Below are positions 10,736 to 20,710 of a DNA stretch of 64,000 bases, one piece after another (the stretch's first letter is position 1; each line of letters begins with the position of its first letter). The position numbers and the translations under genes are program-made. The notes beneath the pieces are model-generated. The model was not told the origin of the DNA. It did not search any database and saw only the letters and a list, made by a program, of their open reading frames with translations. The DNA comes from Onchidella celtica (lineage: Eukaryota; Mollusca; Gastropoda; Systellommatophora; Onchidiidae). Location of the stretch: positions 39,507,550 through 39,571,549 of the forward strand of contig OZ007571.1 in the NCBI GenBank assembly GCA_963931925.1. The letters are read 5' to 3'.

Positions 10736-13447
10736 TCAATGTAAACCCCTTACTTTTTTTACTTTTTTTGAAATTTCTATTGAATTAGTGCCAATTATCA
10801 TCTCAGTTCTGTCCACTTCTTGCAGAACCCGCTCACGGCCTAATAAAATAACCTCAGTTTTATCCTCATTTAGTGCCAGTTTGTTTTGGTTCATCCAGCT
10901 TTTAATTTCTGTTATACAGTTTCCAGCCTGCTGCAGAAGGCTGTCAACATCGCATGGCAAGGCAGAACTGTAGAGCTGGGTATCATCAGCATAGAAATGA
11001 TATTGTAAATTAAATTTCTTTATTTCATGTACAAGTGGAATAGTATAGATAGTAAACAAAATAGGACCAAGCACTGAGCCTTGTGGTACGCCATACTGAA
11101 GCGCATAAGAAAAAGATCTTATTTTGTTGGTTACAACAAATTGGTGGCGATTTGACAGGTAAGATTCGACCCATTTATGGGCGACCCCTCTGATTCCAAA
11201 CGATGTTTCTAGCCTTCTGAGCAGGATTTCGTGATCGATGGTGTCGAACGCTGCTGATAGATCCAACAAATTTAACAGAGTAATATTTCCAGAATCTGCC
11301 TTTACTAATATGTCATTCATGATTCTTAATAGTGCAGTTTCAGTACTGTGGTTACTTCTGTAAGCAGGTTGAAATGGTTCCAACAGGTCATTATTTCTCA
11401 AATGACACATTAGTTGTTGTAAAATCACCTTTTCAAGGATTTTTGAAAGAAAAGGAAGGTTTGAGACGGGTCTATAATTTTTCAACATGTTTTGATCAAG
11501 AGTCGTTTTTTTCAAAAGTGGTGTTACCCAGGCTGTTTTAAAATAATCAGGGACAGACCCACTTAAAATAGAGTTGTTTATTATTTTTGTAATAGTTGGA
11601 ACCAGTTCACCAATACAAGATCTAACCAAAAATGTAGGAATAGGATCGAGGTCACAACATTTTGATGGCGATGCCATGATGATAGATTTTACAGATTCAT
11701 TCGACACAACACCAAAAGTGTCTATAGGATTTCCCTGAAACTCATCAAAATGATCAATGGCATCAAAACTGTCAAGATTTTCTCGGATAGTTGTAACTTT
11801 TTTATCAAAATAATCAGCAAAAACATTGGGCAACAAATTGTTCTCGTAAATTGTGGGTAGAGGTGTTTCCTTTCTTTTCCCTGTGAGTTCATCACAAATA
11901 CTAAAAAGTTCCTTACAAGATGTAGAATTTTGAAGTTTAGTGACATAGAAGTCTTTTTTTGCAAGTTTAATAACACATTTCCATTTGTTCTTCTGGTGTT
12001 TGAAAATGTCCTTGTGGACTGTAAGACCTGTCTTTAACCATTTCCTTTCTGCTTTGCGACATTCTGCTTTGGCTGCTTTGACATCTAGGGTGTACCATGG
12101 AGCGAACGGTCTGTTGGAGATTGACCTGGTCTTGATAGGTGCATGTCGCTGTAGTAGATCTTGCTGGATGTTATTATAAGATGTGATGTCGCCTTCAAAG
12201 TTCTCGAGAGCATTGGCCATTTCCGTCTTGAAGGCATTGATGTCGATACCTTTTATGTCTCTGGACGACACAACTTTTTTGATGATATTTGGCTTTGCGA
12301 AATCAATATCGAGTACGATGGTTTTATGATCCGAAATGAGTTTTTCTAGGACGGCGGTGTTGGTGAAGGTGCTCAAGGTTTGTTTGATGATCACTAAATC
12401 TAAGATGTGACCAGCTCGATGAGTTGGACATTTGATTATCTGAGACATGTTGCATTGGTCGATAAGTTCTTTAAGTCGTTTTACTTCAGATGATGTTTCA
12501 GAATCAAAATGAAAATTAAGATCACCCAAAAGAACAGGGTATCCTTTCTCGCAGGTTAAGCGTGGTAGGAGAACTTCAAGTTCACTCAGAAAATTGGTTT
12601 TACTGCCTGACGCTCGATAAATGCAGACAAAATGAAAGACTTTGGTGCCAAGATCTAATGATAGCTCCATAATCTCAAATGTTTCAGGTTGGTAGCTAGT
12701 TTCCGGTTTAATAACAATTTTTGGTTCAAGTGATTTTCTGAAAATTACAGCGATCCCGCCTCCAAGACGAGTTTTCCGAGGAAAAGATTTAATTTTGAAA
12801 TTAGGAGGTGTCAGTTCATCTTCAATAATAGCATCACGCTCTTTCACTAACCATGTTTCAACGATAAACAGTAAATCTAGATTCTTTTCGTGAATGAGGT
12901 CCACAATGTCTTCAGTTTTATTTCTAGATGACTGAGCATTTAAATAACCAACTCTAATGTTACTGCACTGGTCACGTTCTACATCATCAGTGTCCACTTT
13001 GATTAAATTTGCTTTGCATACTTGTCTATATCCAGGGAGACAACCATGTCTACTGGTGATGTTTACTTTAATTCTCTGTTTGCCTCCCCTTCTTGAGCGT
13101 TTGGTTGCTGGTATTAAGTTAATTTTGTTGTTTCTTAATCTATGCATTACACTAGGTGGTACAATTGCTGTGTTCAAGGGTCTTAAAGCACACAGCTGGT
13201 CTCTTGAATAGGCCATTGTGGGATTACACAGTTGTTGACTGAAGGTGTTCATATTCACTTCACCAAGCACATCAGTGTGCACACCGGTCTCAGTGTGTAA
13301 GTGTTCACTTGTCAAAACAATGTTACCTGTACTAGCCATGAGTAGTGACAGGCCAAGAATAACACAAGCACAATGGTGGAAATTATTCCAACTTGAAGAT
13401 CTTAAAATTGATCTGAGAATTTCTGACTTCAATTTCATAATTTTCAC
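10736..13447 (-). CDS. LINE ORF2: endonuclease plus reverse transcriptase
   Basis: A 903-codon frame. Residues 1-160 are a basic N-terminal extension that I do not recognise. The endonuclease domain spans about 163-380, with the Asn of YLNAQS, the Glu of ETW, LGDLN at 307-311 and SDH at 372-374. The reverse transcriptase spans about 630-890, with NYRPVSNLP, the motif A region AAFDTIDH, GVPQGSVLGPILF and the catalytic FYADD at 818-822. All endonuclease and polymerase catalytic residues I can check are present. The frame is interrupted just after ISKKVKKV at an A-rich stretch, so the C-terminal thumb region is out of frame. The domains fit the CR1/L2 group of LINEs, which copy RNA at a nicked genomic target. 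Confidence 0.95.
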   Translation of the reverse strand: MKIMKLKSEILRSILRSSSWNNFHHCACVILGLSLLMASTGNIVLTSEHLHTETGVHTDVLGEVNMNTFSQQLCNPTMAYSRDQLCALRPLNTAIVPPSVMHRLRNNKINLIPATKRSRRGGKQRIKVNITSRHGCLPGYRQVCKANLIKVDTDDVERDQCSNIRVGYLNAQSSRNKTEDIVDLIHEKNLDLLFIVETWLVKERDAIIEDELTPPNFKIKSFPRKTRLGGGIAVIFRKSLEPKIVIKPETSYQPETFEIMELSLDLGTKVFHFVCIYRASGSKTNFLSELEVLLPRLTCEKGYPVLLGDLNFHFDSETSSEVKRLKELIDQCNMSQIIKCPTHRAGHILDLVIIKQTLSTFTNTAVLEKLISDHKTIVLDIDFAKPNIIKKVVSSRDIKGIDINAFKTEMANALENFEGDITSYNNIQQDLLQRHAPIKTRSISNRPFAPWYTLDVKAAKAECRKAERKWLKTGLTVHKDIFKHQKNKWKCVIKLAKKDFYVTKLQNSTSCKELFSICDELTGKRKETPLPTIYENNLLPNVFADYFDKKVTTIRENLDSFDAIDHFDEFQGNPIDTFGVVSNESVKSIIMASPSKCCDLDPIPTFLVRSCIGELVPTITKIINNSILSGSVPDYFKTAWVTPLLKKTTLDQNMLKNYRPVSNLPFLSKILEKVILQQLMCHLRNNDLLEPFQPAYRSNHSTETALLRIMNDILVKADSGNITLLNLLDLSAAFDTIDHEILLRRLETSFGIRGVAHKWVESYLSNRHQFVVTNKIRSFSYALQYGVPQGSVLGPILFTIYTIPLVHEIKKFNLQYHFYADDTQLYSSALPCDVDSLLQQAGNCITEIKSWMNQNKLALNEDKTEVILLGRERVLQEVDRTEMIIGTNSIEISKKVKKVRGLH

Positions 13448-14506
13448 AATATTTTTTTACACATGAATTCACTGAAACCTAATAAACATGCTGGTATAAA
13501 AATCCAAAAGAAAGCCGATGTTGATCAGGAACAACAAGTAATAAAATGCAGAGCACAAAAAGGCTGCCAACCGGCGCACTGTGTCATACATTCATAATCA
13601 CAATTAATGACAATACTGTAGTGGTGTTCAAAATTTAGAAAACAATTAAATTATATTGATTATTTACTTTTTAAAAATTATTATTACAGTTCCAACAGTT
13701 CTCCTTCAGTAGAGAAACTACATCTCTGTTAGATTTTTGCTTGATCTGACCTAGTCTAATGATATGTTAGTTGTGCCAGTGTATGTTCCAGCACAGAATA
13801 ATAATGAAATTGCCTAATAAATAATAATTATTAGCATCATTTCAATCTCATTTCCAAATGTGAAAAAATTGAAGCAGGTAGTGATAAGGAGGATGGCTGT
13901 TCATGGAAAACCCCATCTTCTATTCACTTAAAAGTGACAAATAAAGTAGCCTCACGCAGTGTGAAAACTGAAAGTTGTGAAAGGTCAGAAGTGGAGAATT
14001 TTGTCAGTGTAAAATCCAACAATGCGCCCCCTACTAACCTACTCTGCTGGGCATAAGCCGGCTCAGTGAGGTCTCTTGAAGACTCTACTGTCTCAGTGTT
14101 ATCATGGCAGCTTGGAGAAAAATGGTTGATTTGTGTTTCCAGCTACAAAATTCAGAGAGATTGAAAGACAGCAATGAAAAAGAAAAGCTTTTCATTAATT
14201 TCATGTTTATGATACCGTGACTGTCCGTATGTTGGGATTTGTTTCTTGTGACTAAATTTAAAAGACCGTATTCCACTGAAGTACTACACAATAGATGTAT
14301 AGTATTTAATGATGTTTTTCAAAATTCAATGAAAATAAATGGAACAGAAAACCTAAATAAGATGCATATGTGCAAAAAGGGGATGGGAAGTAGAGAGGAA
14401 TAATCTTGACAATAAAAATTGCAAACAGACAAGATGTTTTGATAGGTGGACGGTTGATTTTATTTGACTGATGGATAGATTGATAATAAAGACATGAATT
14501 CCTTAC
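13448..14506. other. Non-coding stretch between LINE and THAP exon
   Basis: Holds the undefined 5' end of the LINE and the intron or 3' part of the THAP gene. I looked for a further THAP exon on the minus strand; a GC-richer patch near 14030-14110 gave no acceptable in-phase continuation. Confidence 0.4.
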
Positions 14507-15061
14507 AAGAAGTTTCACATCATGTGATGCTTTGTTTGGTAGCACTTTATGCTCCTGGACTATTAAGCCAGGAGACATTTTTCCATTCTGTTTCATCCTG
14601 AACTGAGACAGTCTCTCTATCTGGTTTTCTCTGGACTGTGAATAGGAATGGTCACTGCGCCATGATTCACTTGGCAGTGAGCAGTTCGATGCTGAAGCTG
14701 ATGTTTCTGAATCCTGATCTGACACAGCTCTGATAGTTCGCTTGCAGAGTCGTCTTTTCTTCTTTTTAAACTTTCTGGTGATATTGAAAATTACAGGCAC
14801 ATTCCCCTTCTTCAATATTCTCCTAAATCCATCATCATCATAGTCTTCTCGTCTGAAATGGTCACTGCATACAAGATGTGATTTCTCAGGTTTGTAATCA
14901 GCCTGATGTTTCAGTATGGCAGCTACCCATTTGTCTCTGAGCTGAGGATTCTGGGGGATACGATGAAAAGTTAAATCTTGAGATCTTCCAGATGACATTT
15001 TATCAGATCGTGACTTAGTATTTCTGTTGTGGCATCCTTTTATGATACAAGTGCTCACCAT
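14507..15061 (-). CDS. THAP-domain zinc-finger protein, first coding exon
   Basis: Begins at a Met 17 nt inside an exon whose acceptor (TTTTACAG) is near 15079, and ends in phase 0 at CTT|GTAAGG, giving 185 residues. The C2CH THAP zinc finger fills residues 1-92: Cys5 and Cys10 in CIIKGC, Trp45 in DKWV, Cys65 and His68 in CSDHF, and VPVIF at 88-92 in place of the usual AVPTIF box. A lysine/arginine cluster at about 98-110 could be a nuclear localisation signal and is followed by a Ser-rich linker. THAP domains are sequence-specific DNA-binding modules related to the P-element transposase DNA-binding domain; many THAP proteins are transcription regulators. The frame stays open after the donor for another 66 codons of hydrophobic, intron-like sequence, so a short unspliced form cannot be excluded. 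Downstream exons were not identified. Confidence 0.85.
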
Positions 15062-15775
15062 AGCTCCTATACTTATATCTGTAAAATAAAACAGTAGATC
15101 TATATTAATAATATTCCATTAGGACATAGATCCTTTCTACTTTCTGCCAATCTGAAACTATATCGTCCAACTAGGCCTATGGTATCTAAAGCAGTAAAAA
15201 TTGTTCATGCTTGAACTATTGTTATGAAAAAGATTTATTTGTTTTTACACTGTATGCTACTTGTTGACATGGATCAGACTATTCTGAAAATATTACTATT
15301 ACTAAGTATTACCTGTGATGTCAAATCATGTTGAAGTTTAGTTTTCGCATTAATCTGGCCTACACACTAATGTGGACATAATATATATCTGTTGTAATCC
15401 ATGTGTTGGATAGTATAGATCTAATTTTACTGGTAGAAATACTAGAGTAACTTTCAGATGCCATCAGACTCTCAAGAGAAATTAAGAACAACTTCAACCA
15501 AATAAACTGTATCTCTATTCACAAACCTCATTCATTCTGGACAACTAGCAGGCTGATATTGGGGTAGAAAATACTAGAAACAGAAACAAAGTAATTTAAC
15601 CTAATAGTAATATGTCTATTATGAGCCACAGTGGTATGATAGAAAAGTCAGCATGAAGTGGAAAGAAATACTGTGAATTGATTTAGTGTTCATGAGTGAA
15701 AAGAAATTAATGGGTTGGTAGGCAGATACCTCATGATTGGGGGACTGGGTGCACATAATATTTGTATGCGTGAGT

Positions 15776-15888
15776 GAGAGTGTGTGTGTGTGTGTGTAGG
15801 TGAGAGAGAGAAAGATTCACATTTGACATCTTGAGTTTCACAATGGATCTAATAGTAATATAGATCTAGATCTAGATCTAGATCTATT
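15776..15888. repeat. TG microsatellite and TAGATC array
   Basis: A TG run of about ten units at 15779-15797 followed by GA repeats to 15812. A separate array of TAGATC repeats occupies about 15860-15888. Both lie in the presumed 5' intron of the THAP gene. Confidence 0.8.
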
Positions 15889-15936
15889 TCATTAATCAAT
15901 AGCAATTCATTCAAACAACAGAAAATATACACTTAC

Positions 15937-16113
15937 CAAGCCTATTGTTGCTCCACCGACAGTCCCTTTGTTTAAATTCAAGCCACTGAAAATGAAGTCC
16001 GTCAGACTGGCACTTTCGTCGAACAGAATAAAAATATAAAAAAACCCGTTCCGATCAATCACGTAATCAAACAAATCTTTCCTTTTGCCATGATAACAAT
16101 ATGGAGGGAACAC
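15937..16113 (-). other. Candidate 5' exon of the THAP gene
   Basis: An open minus-strand frame ends at a strong donor, GGCTTG|GTAAGTG (exon end 15937). Spliced to the THAP exon at 15078 it would meet TAA at the second codon, so it would act as 5' UTR, or encode a separate short product. The start near 16113 is arbitrary. No similarity is recognised. Confidence 0.3.
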
Positions 16114-16911
16114 ATCGTATCGGCATCACCCTTTGACCCCCTGACCCCATTATATTTATTATCGACCTATCAGCTGTAAATATAATACACCTACCATCAT
16201 GAATGAACATCTACCGAGCCTGGTATTACTCTTTGTCATCCCACGCCTTGGGGTCACTTGACCTACTTTTCTTTAGACTTCTATACCGATCGATCTCCAA
16301 TCGAATAGATTACATGATTTATTTCTTCGTCCACCCAGCATAACTATCCTACAAAACTTACATAAGGCTTCTAAGTCTACTAGATCTAGATCTACCTTTC
16401 AACAGGATGTAAATATATACATCAATGTGGTGCTGAAATCAAAGATGTCTCCCCACCGCTCCTCAGCCGTCCAGTAATGGGGTCGAACTCGGGCAACATA
16501 ACGAAACCGAGGCTAACCTAACCCTAGCCTTAGCGTTGGCCTAATCTTAATCCCGATGGTTAAAGAGTATCCAGATTTTATCTCAGGCCAAAATTTATTT
16601 TACACCCAGATCAAGACAGGCAGCCAGTCCGCAAAATGTAAAGTGAAGGAGGATAATTTGCCTGTTGTGGAAATAATTGCAAACTTTCATTCGCAAGGGC
16701 AGTTTCCAGAAAACCAGAGTTTTATTGACGTAAAGTGTTTGAATCTATTGTATATTAATGGAATTTCTGTGCCGTCTTGTAAAATGGGATGTCTGTGCAA
16801 ACACGAATCCTAACACGTGCAGTTGTGTCTGTATTCATGTGTGCATATGTGAGTGAATTATTATTTTGTTTTTCTGCTTGTACCTGGCGTACTACCAAAG
16901 ACTCAACACAC
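16114..16911. other. Intergenic stretch upstream of the THAP gene
   Basis: No recognisable gene. It probably includes the THAP promoter. An open frame on the plus strand at 16556-16813 shows no known domain. Confidence 0.4.
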
Positions 16912-17290
16912 AAGCTGTAGACCTTCATCAACAGGTGCCCCAGAACCATCCTTTGCATCAGCTGGCATGACAAAGTCACCAAAGAATGGCTGTGGGAACG
17001 GACAGAGCAAGATCGAGCCAGTGGAAATCCAAATCAAAAGGAGAAAGTGGGGGTGGCTTGGACATACACTCAAAAAAACCCAAACCAGCATCGTTCGCCA
17101 GGCCCTCAAATGGAACCCCCAAAGCAAACGAAACCGCGGGCGTCCCAAGACAACATGGCAAAGATCAACTGCAAACGAAACAAAAATGCTGGGACTCTCG
17201 TGGGGCCAGATTGAGGCCGCAGCCCAAGACAGAGCCGGGTGGAGGAGCTTGGTGGACGACCTATGCCCCACACAGGGTTCAAGGGTTTAA
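16912..17290 (+). pseudogene. RTE-type LINE 3' fragment, frameshifted
   Basis: The translation matches the C-terminal end of RTE-type reverse transcriptases, like the better-preserved copy at 29087-30670: TFINRCPRTILCISW and DKVT in one frame, then after a shift KRRKWGWLGHTLKK, ALKWNPQSKR, RGRPKTTW and RAGWRSLVDDLCP. It is the remnant of a 5'-truncated insertion on the plus strand. No polymerase motif remains. Confidence 0.88.
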
Positions 17291-19201
17291 GTCAAGTAGG
17301 TCGAGAAGTCCTCTTTATTCAGATCTTTCGTGTCCGCAGGGGCAATCATATTTTGATGCATTCCACAATGTTAGAATTTATTATGTTTTTTTCTAATGTA
17401 CCACACAGCCTGACGAAGTACTACTGATTGTTTCACCAGATGTAAACAGCATAATACCCATCCAGTAACTCTTCTGAAACCCAATCCACAGGATGTCAAG
17501 TTTGCATAGGAATGACATTGTCCCTACATAGGTACTTACATAGGTACTTTGGTTTTGACATCATGCCAATGTCTGTTTGATGTAGGAAATCCACCCAATC
17601 GGTAAACATACCAACCCTGCAGAAATGCTCCACAAATCTACTTCGGACTGACATAGAAATGCTTTGCTGGGACACTTAAGTCTTCATCAGATGTTATCAT
17701 CAATTGTGATACATTTAAAGTCAGGATTATTATACTTGCTATGTCCTGATAACACGGTATCAGGATATAGACACTGCCCAATGTATTAAGTCGTCAACAA
17801 AATCGTCCACATTTTTAATTCATCTAATATACTTATTATAATTTTAATTCTTGTTTATTAGCATGTCTGAGTACATTATTCCAGAATACTCAGATACATT
17901 ATTATGCTAGATTAACGAGCTCATCTGATAAAAAATAGCCCAAGTGTATTTCCCTTCAGTTTTTGATGTGGAAATTCACCGTTCAATATGTCCACACTGC
18001 TTGATTGTTATATCACCCTGTTTAGCAAGTGGACCTTCAGCCCAATGTCTAGTCGGTGTAAATTTACCACAGAAACCGCCTGTCTACACAACGTTTTGTT
18101 TCTGTTTTCTCAGTAATAACACCTCATCCTTGCGCAGACCAATATACATATTTAACAATTAGTGAAAAGAAAGAAAAATAATTTCAAAAGACCCAGAAAA
18201 TTAATGAAGTATGATATATCGCCTGATCAAAACAATCTTTTGTGGGCTGTTTCGGCATGAGTCTGCATTTACAGACTCCAAAATGATAAATTAATTTGTG
18301 CTCTCTTTAGGTCGGTCATTAAAGGACATGTAATGATATAATATCTGATGGAGCCTATAAATTTAAGCTTCTCCTTAACCTAGAACCTACTTCATTCAGC
18401 TGTAAGGTGTACTTTATGCTTACAATGGTAGTATCACCAAGAATGTGCGAGTTAGGTAAAGGAAAAGGATTTGCGGACAAATAGAGAAGGGTCGAGCAGC
18501 TGGGATCTTCCCTGAAATAACAAGGTATTGTCTCTATTTTCGGGTGTTAAAAATTATAATTGAGCAACAATGGTGCCAATTCTGGCCAAACGTGGCTTCT
18601 AAGGTCAGGTCAGAGGTTACAGTATACATTAAAAATGCTGTGAAAGACAATCCATTTTCAATAATTGTCTTTGATCTTAATCCACCGATTTTTAAAATTT
18701 TTTTTTGTGTGCAAGTAAAATTATTTGCATAATATTCGTATGCGTTTTACCATACGAATAGGGTCATTCCTATCGTAATCGCTCTGCTGAGCCGATGACC
18801 GTTCTGTCAGGGAGGGAAAAGTATCACACCTAAACAACAACACATGTTTGACCTGAAACATAATATCATACTTCACTTTTCACTTTCTGAAATTGCATTC
18901 TTCTTCGGTGAAATGGGAAAATGCAGGCCTAACTGAAATATCATTGAAATGTGAGTGAAATATTGCTAGTGTACTAAAATATGAAGCATTTGACACCAGG
19001 CGGAACAAAATCGTCACGCAGAACTGTTTTGGTCTTGCAGGAGGTAAAACGAACAGCTGAAGTATTGTCGGTTTCTAAGCGCCACACGTTCCGTCGAGCA
19101 CATTGGGAGTGGGGACCCGCTTGTCCACAGTGGTGCTACGTTCTCGGAGTGAATAGCATAGGAAACATTCGGCACGAACTTTTCTTGAATGATGCTTCAC
19201 A
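17291..19201. other. Upstream region of the TIR/SAM gene
   Basis: No conserved protein seen. It presumably holds the promoter and 5' UTR of the TIR/SAM gene. A perfect 10-bp-arm hairpin (TATTCGTATG and its complement, 18733..18760) stands out. A possible 3' splice site, GTCTTGCAG, ends at 19040 and could begin the transcribed exon that contains the start codon. Confidence 0.4.
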
Positions 19202-19205
19202 ATGA
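18981..19205 (+). other. Upstream open frame overlapping the TIR/SAM start by ATGA
   Basis: A 74-codon frame ends with TGA at 19203-19205 and overlaps the main ATG at 19202 as ATGA. If the transcript includes it, terminating ribosomes would sit exactly on the main start. It has no recognisable domain and may be chance; it matters only if the 5' UTR extends upstream of 18981. Confidence 0.25.
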
Positions 19206-20710
19206 GTGGTTCTGATGCGTGTGACAACAGAGAGATTAATGATTTGCACCGCGAAACGAGGAGTGGAAATGATGAAAACCAGGAGTTGAACACATCAGGT
19301 GAGCCCGTAACTAAGGAAGCTGCATTAATCAATCAAGTCGACTGTACAGCCGAGAATGAAGAACACGGCGAGGGCCTAGAGAAAGATTCGGACAACAGAA
19401 TCATAGAACTAATGGGTAAGGCGACGGATGGAGATACCCTTAGACAGGGAGGAGATGACAAGACTGACAAAAATTCTGTCAATAATGAGCCAGAAAAAAT
19501 GGACAGCCAAGAAAAGGATGAGACAAGCAAAAACACCACTGGTATGATTCAAGAGGATAATGAGAACGATGGTGTAACAGGCACTGGAGATATGAACGAG
19601 AATGAAAAAGTGTTAAAAGAAATGAGTGTTGAAATAAAGGACAAGGTTCAAAAACAGCCTGATGATGTTAATCCATTTGATTCAGTGTCAAATATCAAAT
19701 CACATCCGGATAAAACCCGAGACATTAAAAAAGATGTGAGAATTGCTGACCCTCATAAAATAGATAAAAATGATGTAGGCCAAGCCCCACAACAAAATCA
19801 AAGTAAACAGACTTCCAAGTTGAAAAAGATGAAGAAGGGCATTTTTGTATCATACTCTCCAGATGCAGGTTTTTTGGAAAGAAAATTTGTAGTGGAAACT
19901 GTGCGCCAGTTGAAAGAAAATAACTTAGCAGATGACATCTGGTTTGACAAGGATGAAAGGAACACTGACAGCCCTTGCTGGTTTTCAATGCGCATGGAAG
20001 CAGTTGAGAAATGCAGGGCAGCAATTCTTGTTTTATCTGATAGTTATTTCACCTGCCCAGTTTCTCTCTATGAAGGCAAAACCTTATTTGAGAGGCATAA
20101 TACAGAAGTCAGTTCAGTGAAAATGTATCCAATACTCTTTCGCCAACCAGATGAAGCAGATGTACCGAAACAGTTTCTAGATGTTCTTGATTCTGCAATA
20201 GACTTGACAGGAGAACATGCAAAGAAAAGCACTGCTGAAAAAACATCAGTTGTTGTTGGAACTATTATGGAGGAGCTGGAAAAATGTGCAACTATGCATT
20301 CTGCTCCACTTCCAGTAACACCACCAGACTCTGAATTCACAGGAGAATTTCAAAAGAGGAAAATATGCCAATGGAGTGCAAGTGATCTCCAGGAGTGGTT
20401 ATTTAATATGGGCATAAAAGAATTCTATCGGCAAAGTTTGGCAGAGGCTATGGTGGATGGTTTTCTACTCATGTCCCTTACTGATCATGACATGGTTGCA
20501 CACCTGGGAATAGAAAGTCGAGCAGTACGTAAGAAAATCATGCAACAGATACTGCACACCCTTGATCGTGAGCACAAACAGCCCGACAACTGGCACCTCC
20601 GTTCCCGTGCACAGCGACCCAAACCAGATGTTGTTTACATAATATATGACCCTGCTGACGTAAGACTTGCACAGAATTTGAAAGCAGATCTCAAGACCAA
20701 GAGTCTTCAG
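19202..20710 (+). CDS. TIR/SAM protein exon 1: linker, TIR 1, SAM, start of TIR-like 2
   Basis: 503 codons, ending in phase 0 at CTTCAG|GTAAAG. The frame stays open 32 codons into the intron but becomes a hydrophobic, intron-like sequence. Retention of intron 1 would give a 534-residue protein with TIR 1 and SAM but no TIR 3. Confidence 0.93.

Larger units (their letters stand above)
9978..13447 (-). mobile_element. CR1/L2-like non-LTR retrotransposon (LINE)
   Basis: Minus-strand element of about 3.5 kb. It encodes an apurinic-type endonuclease followed by a reverse transcriptase. The 3' end on the minus strand reads GGCGCTATATAAATGCA followed by an ATT repeat of about eight units, a 3' tail common to CR1/L2-type elements and their SINEs in invertebrates. 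An AC microsatellite (10072-10090) lies inside the 3' UTR. The 5' limit is not certain. It sits between the HMBOX1-like and THAP genes in the same orientation. Confidence 0.93.
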
